A stretch of DNA of 64,000 nt, taken from GCA-002708315 sp964460905 (lineage in GTDB: Bacteria > Bacteroidota > Bacteroidia > Bacteroidales > F082). The notes below the pieces were generated by a model. The model had not been told where the DNA came from and did no database searches. It saw nothing but the letters and a program-made list of their open reading frames with translations. Shown one piece after another: positions 62,778 to 64,000 of the stretch. Made by a program: the position numbers and the translations under genes. The stretch is taken from the NCBI GenBank assembly GCA_964460905.1, contig CAYWRM010000008.1:58840-122839 (forward strand), in the 5' to 3' direction. Position 1 is the stretch's first letter. Each line of letters opens with the position of its first letter.

Positions 62778-64000
62778 ATGGCTATTAACATACATCCCAA
62801 CAGGACTAGAATGCCTCAAACAGGTGAGCAAATTGAATTAAAACTCACTGAGCCCGAGTGTGTAATTCTTGATAACGGGATTAAAACATACATCATTAAT
62901 GAGGGGCAGGAGGAGTTTTCAAGACTCGATTTTGTTTTTAACGCAGGATCATCTTTACAAGCTAAAAACCTGATTGCAGGAAGTACAATTCAGCTATTGA
63001 TTGATGGAACAAAAAACCTGTCATCGGAAGAAATTGCTAAAAAACTCGACTATCATGGTGCAATAGTTGATACTACTTTATCAAAAGATAATGCAGGGCT
63101 TACTTTGTATTCACTAAATAAACATCTCCCTGAACTATTACCTCTAATAAGTGATATGATAGTTAACCCGTCATTTCCTAAAGATGAATTATCCAATTAT
63201 TTACAGAGAAAGAAACATCAGTTTTTATTGAATAATGATAAAGTCAGATACAAAGCCATGCTTGAATTTAACAAACTGGTTTTTGGGTCAAACAGTGCTT
63301 ACGGAAGGGTTGTTGAACTATCAGATTATGACAACTTGGTAAGAAATGACTTGTTGGATTTTCTCAATTATTATTACACTCCACAAAATACCTATATAAT
63401 TATTAGCGGAAAAATTGATAAGAAAACCATTTCTTTATTAAACAAGTATTTTGGAAATAATAGTAAAGGTGATACTGTTATTCCTGATTCAAATTTGAAT
63501 ATTGTTAATAAGGTTGAGGGATTAAATAAGTTTGTAAAAAAGGAAGGCACACTTCAATCGGCAATACGCATTGGAAAACCAATAATTAACAAACAACATC
63601 CTGATTATAACAGCCTGATTGTTTTGAACACTGTTCTTGGTGGGTATTTTGGATCGAGATTAATGTCGAATTTACGCGAGAATAAAGGTTATACATATGG
63701 AATTAGCTCCTACATGATTAATTATAAACATGCCGGTTTTTTTAGTATTGCTACTGAAGTTAATGCGCAACACTCAAATGCTGCATTAGAAGAAATAAAA
63801 AATGAGCTGACCAAACTTTGTAATGAAAACATCAGTAGTCAGGAATTAAACCTGGTAAAAAACTACATTTACGGAACATATTTAAGAAGTTTTGATGGCC
63901 CTATGGCTCTTGCTGAACGATATAGAGCAGCAAAGGATTTGAATTTAGATTTTGAGTATTACACACAAAGTTTGAATAAAATGATGAAACAAACTTCACA
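62778..64000 (+). CDS. M16-family inactive partner subunit (truncated by window edge)
   Basis: Open to the window end, at least 407 residues from the ATG at 62778. It begins AINIHPNRTRMPQTGEQIEL, and the M16 fold is visible, but the HxxEH motif is absent: the equivalent region reads GSTIQLLIDGTKNL. RLMSNLRENKGYTYGISS carries the Arg and Tyr pair that positions substrate in M16B partners. This is the classic active plus inactive subunit pair. Its C-terminus is outside the window. Confidence 0.82.
   Translation, partial: MAINIHPNRTRMPQTGEQIELKLTEPECVILDNGIKTYIINEGQEEFSRLDFVFNAGSSLQAKNLIAGSTIQLLIDGTKNLSSEEIAKKLDYHGAIVDTTLSKDNAGLTLYSLNKHLPELLPLISDMIVNPSFPKDELSNYLQRKKHQFLLNNDKVRYKAMLEFNKLVFGSNSAYGRVVELSDYDNLVRNDLLDFLNYYYTPQNTYIIISGKIDKKTISLLNKYFGNNSKGDTVIPDSNLNIVNKVEGLNKFVKKEGTLQSAIRIGKPIINKQHPDYNSLIVLNTVLGGYFGSRLMSNLRENKGYTYGISSYMINYKHAGFFSIATEVNAQHSNAALEEIKNELTKLCNENISSQELNLVKNYIYGTYLRSFDGPMALAERYRAAKDLNLDFEYYTQSLNKMMKQTS

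Noticed and set aside
1..64000. tRNA, rRNA, CRISPR arrays, transposases and phage genes
   Set aside because: Read for on both strands; no cloverleaf set, direct-repeat/spacer array or integrase/transposase was found.

Overview
The window looks like chromosomal DNA of a Bacteroidota bacterium, most likely Bacteroidales/Marinilabiliales-like. The evidence is low G+C, many TAnnTTTG-type -7 promoter boxes, lipoproteins with acidic residues after the lipobox cysteine, a type IX secretion C-terminal sorting domain, Bacteroidota-style TPR and outer-membrane barrel genes, a fused E1 alpha/beta 2-oxoacid dehydrogenase, and short palindromic intergenic repeats. I see no tRNA, rRNA, CRISPR array, transposase or phage genes.

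Layout. 1-5.5 kb: the start of an AspT/YidE-type antiporter (minus strand, runs off the left edge), a surface-lipoprotein candidate under an operator-like dyad, a class V aminotransferase-like enzyme coupled to a YkgJ-type cysteine-cluster protein, an NAD(P)-binding reductase and rlmF. 5.5-14.9 kb: a drug-response block made of a Tet ribosomal-protection-like GTPase, a TetR regulator, and a tripartite RND pump (adaptor, permease, TolC) plus a small barrel protein, closed by a strong terminator; three related operator-like sites lie at the two promoters. 14.9-25.4 kb: a large T9SS-secreted Asp-box/PKD protein, a DUF2975-YozG pair, small zinc proteins and a TPR/outer-membrane-barrel pair. 25.7-45 kb: mostly housekeeping genes: gyrB, an S9 peptidase, the fused E1, a DEAD-box helicase, dapD, ruvX, def, rny, a 6S RNA candidate, zapA, DUF2851 and a K+ channel. 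45-56 kb: lipoproteins, tatA, a MATE transporter, a diacylglycerol-kinase-like gene overlapping a GlcNAc-kinase-like gene, a Rel/SpoT homologue, a Fur-family regulator, purA and a TPR protein. 56-64 kb: a YefM/YoeB toxin-antitoxin module, a coupled lipoprotein-sixA-ppk1 operon, glyA, and an M16 peptidase pair whose second gene runs off the right edge.

Most notable observations. (1) The YefM/YoeB module is bounded by a 93-bp element with the full R''-L''-L'-R' layout of an integron attC site, and by a matching half-site upstream, so it looks like a mobile gene cassette. (2) The Rel/SpoT protein keeps its hydrolase motifs but has substitutions at several synthetase residues. (3) glyA and the M16 gene share a perfect 20-bp palindrome holding both -7 boxes. 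(4) A 123-bp element with perfect 18-bp inverted ends supplies the stop codon of a TPR gene. (5) A heptamer array of 13 units lies between the MATE and dgkA genes. (6) A structured RNA between zapA and rny fits 6S RNA. All functional statements rest on reading translated sequence and motifs; no database search was run.
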